The notes below the pieces were generated by a model. The model searched no databases. It was not told the origin of the DNA and worked only from the letters and a program-made list of their open reading frames with translations. Below, piece by piece: positions 62,452 to 64,000 of a stretch of DNA of 64,000 bases. Every line of letters starts with the position of its first letter. Position 1 is the stretch's first letter. This DNA is from Bradyrhizobium sp. CIAT3101. GTDB lineage: Bacteria; Pseudomonadota; Alphaproteobacteria; Rhizobiales; Xanthobacteraceae. Where the stretch lies: contig NZ_CP121634.1 in NCBI RefSeq assembly GCF_029714945.1, positions 2,253,001 through 2,317,000 on the forward strand, written 5' to 3'. The position numbers were made by a program, and so were the translations under genes.

Positions 62452-64000
62452 ATGTACAACGATTCTCTATTCAACGCTTTCGCTCGGTCGTTCGAGGCGA
62501 GAAGCCAGCACGACATGTCGATGGCGGAATATCTGGAATCGTGTCGAAGCGATCCCATGAAATACGCGAACGCGGCCGAACGGTTACTAGCGGCGATCGG
62601 CGACCCTCAGACGATTGACACGGCCAAGGACCCACGCCTTGGCCGTATTTTTTTGAATCGCACCATCCGTACCTATCCGGCCTTCGCCGGCTTCTACGGC
62701 ATGGAAGAAACCATCGAGCGCATCGTCGGTTTCTTCCGACATGCGGCGCAAGGTCTCGAAGAGCGCAAGCAGATCCTCTATCTGCTCGGACCGGTCGGTG
62801 GCGGCAAATCCTCGCTCGCCGAGCGGCTGAAGTCGCTGATGGAAGTGCATCCGATCTACGTGCTCAAGGCCGGCGATGAACTCTCGCCGGTGTTCGAGAG
62901 CCCGCTCAGCCTGTTCGATCCGGATAACCTCGGGCCGATGCTGGAAGAGAAGTACGGCATTCCGCGCCGGCGCCTTACCGGCCTGATGAGCCCGTGGTGC
63001 TACAAGCGGCTGGAAGCCTTCGGCGGCGACATCTCGCAATTCCGCGTCGCCAAGATCCAGCCCTCGCGGCTGCGCCAGATCGCAGTGTCCAAGACCGAGC
63101 CCGGTGACGAGAACAACCAGGACATCTCCTCGCTGGTCGGCAAGGTCGATATCCGCAAGCTCGAGACCTATGCGCAGAACGATCCCGACGCCTACAGCTA
63201 TTCCGGCGGCCTCAATCGCGCCAATCAGGGCGTGCTCGAGTTCGTTGAAATGTTCAAGGCACCGATCAAGATGCTGCACCCGTTGCTGACCGCAACGCAG
63301 GAAGGCAACTATATCGGCACCGAGAATATCGGCGCGATCCCGTTCACCGGCGTGATCCTCGCGCACTCCAACGAAGCGGAGTGGGCGAGCTTCAAGTCGA
63401 ACAAGAACAACGAAGCCTTCATCGACCGCATCTGCGTCATCAAGGTGCCGTACTGCCTGCGGGTCACCGAGGAGCAGAAGATCTACGAGAAGCTGATCCA
63501 GGGCTCCGAGCTCGCGGCCGCACCTTGCGCGCCATCGACCCTGGAAACGCTGGCGCGGTTCTCGGTGATGTCGCGTCTGCGCAAGCACGAGAACTCCACG
63601 CTGTTCGGCAAGATGCGGGTCTATGACGGCGAGAGCCTGAAGGAATCCGATCCGAAGGCGCGCAGCGTCCAGGAATATCGCGATGCCGCCGGCGTCGACG
63701 AAGGCATGGACGGCGTCTCCACCCGCTTCGCCTTCAAGATCCTGGCTGCGACCTTCAACCACGACCCGCAGGAAGTCGCCGCCGACGCCGTGCACCTGAT
63801 GTACGCGCTGGAGCAGTCGATCCGCCGGGAGCAGTTGCCCGAGGAAGTCGAGAAGCGCTATCTCGAATTCATCAAGGCGGATCTTGCGCCGCGCTACGCC
63901 GAGTTCATCGGCAACGAGATCCAGAAGGCGTATCTCGAATCCTACTCGGACTACGGCCAGAACCTGTTCGACCGCTATGTCGACTATGCGGATGCATGGA
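62452..64000 (+). CDS. prkA: PrkA-family serine protein kinase (partial, runs off the window)
   Basis: 516 residues present of an expected ~645; no stop before the window ends. Starts MYNDSLFNAFARSFEAR. The AAA+ part has Walker A LLGPVGGGKSSLAERL, with SPWCYKRLEAFGGDISQF, SYSGGLNRANQGVLEFVEMF (Walker B/near) and TGVILAHSNEAEWASF, all typical of PrkA/YeaG. The C-terminal kinase-like domain is only begun. In enterobacteria the homologue works with YeaH under starvation; yeaH-like and spoVR-like genes usually follow and would lie beyond the window. Strong GGAGAGGG ribosome site. Confidence 0.95.
   Translation, partial: MYNDSLFNAFARSFEARSQHDMSMAEYLESCRSDPMKYANAAERLLAAIGDPQTIDTAKDPRLGRIFLNRTIRTYPAFAGFYGMEETIERIVGFFRHAAQGLEERKQILYLLGPVGGGKSSLAERLKSLMEVHPIYVLKAGDELSPVFESPLSLFDPDNLGPMLEEKYGIPRRRLTGLMSPWCYKRLEAFGGDISQFRVAKIQPSRLRQIAVSKTEPGDENNQDISSLVGKVDIRKLETYAQNDPDAYSYSGGLNRANQGVLEFVEMFKAPIKMLHPLLTATQEGNYIGTENIGAIPFTGVILAHSNEAEWASFKSNKNNEAFIDRICVIKVPYCLRVTEEQKIYEKLIQGSELAAAPCAPSTLETLARFSVMSRLRKHENSTLFGKMRVYDGESLKESDPKARSVQEYRDAAGVDEGMDGVSTRFAFKILAATFNHDPQEVAADAVHLMYALEQSIRREQLPEEVEKRYLEFIKADLAPRYAEFIGNEIQKAYLESYSDYGQNLFDRYVDYADAW

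Noticed and set aside
1..64000. tRNA or rRNA genes, CRISPR arrays, insertion sequences or prophage genes
   Set aside because: None recognised on reading; repeats seen are the intergenic palindromes and short duplications listed.

Overview
The window looks like chromosomal DNA of a high-GC alphaproteobacterium of the Bradyrhizobium type. The grounds are codon use, Bradyrhizobium-like intergenic palindromes, a fused transaldolase/glucose-6-phosphate isomerase, a PHA-system protein, a two-domain TreS-maltokinase, and GGAAC/CGTT-type general-stress (EcfG) promoter signatures. The genus is inferred from recall of similar proteins; no search was run. No rRNA, tRNA, CRISPR, prophage or insertion sequence was seen.

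Layout. 1-2.6 kb: end of a TRAP-transporter large permease, an acyl-CoA dehydrogenase and a CoA-transferase. 2.6-7.0 kb (minus): a three-gene unit encoding a formyltransferase-fold relic, a probable glycosyltransferase and a large HAD-domain protein. 7.0-17.5 kb (plus): an ECF sigma factor, then the distal flagellar set fliC-fliD-fliS-(90 aa protein)-flgD-flgE-(86 aa)-(flgN-like)-flgK-flgL. 17.5-19.7 kb (minus): an acyl-CoA synthetase and uracil phosphoribosyltransferase. 19.9-22.5 kb (minus): three units of small or unusual proteins, including two paralogous 'FIGRN...GGLF' proteins and a DapA-like protein whose Schiff-base lysine is arginine. 22.9-31.3 kb (plus): a kdp potassium-transport operon with extra tiny membrane ORFs, kdpFABC and kdpDE. 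31.4-35.1 kb: divergent ku and ligD (non-homologous end joining). 35.2-35.9 kb: a DUF3309-type peptide and a PHA-system protein. 35.9-49.9 kb (minus): glgE-treS/mak-glgB-glgX-treZ-treY, a full trehalose-to-glucan operon. 50.1-53.9 kb (plus): malQ and a GH15 enzyme. 53.9-61.4 kb (minus): a pentose-phosphate operon tal/pgi-gnd-zwf-pgl-gntK-cof. 62.4 kb to the end: prkA, cut by the window edge.

How the parts fit. From about 31 kb onward the genes are those of a stationary-phase or stress programme: DNA end joining, trehalose/glucan cycling, NADPH supply and the PrkA kinase. EcfG-type promoter signatures lie before prkA (a full match) and, more degenerately, in the ku/ligD and glgE/malQ divergent regions and before the DUF3309 gene.

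The strongest undescribed signal is a promoter-proximal element, TTATG-N5-CCTAT, at four sites within 2.2 kb (20.69, 22.02, 22.62 and 22.87 kb). Each copy points at the start of a separate transcription unit: two units carry the paralogous small proteins, one carries a hypothetical gene and one is the kdp operon. This suggests a compact, previously unlinked regulon.
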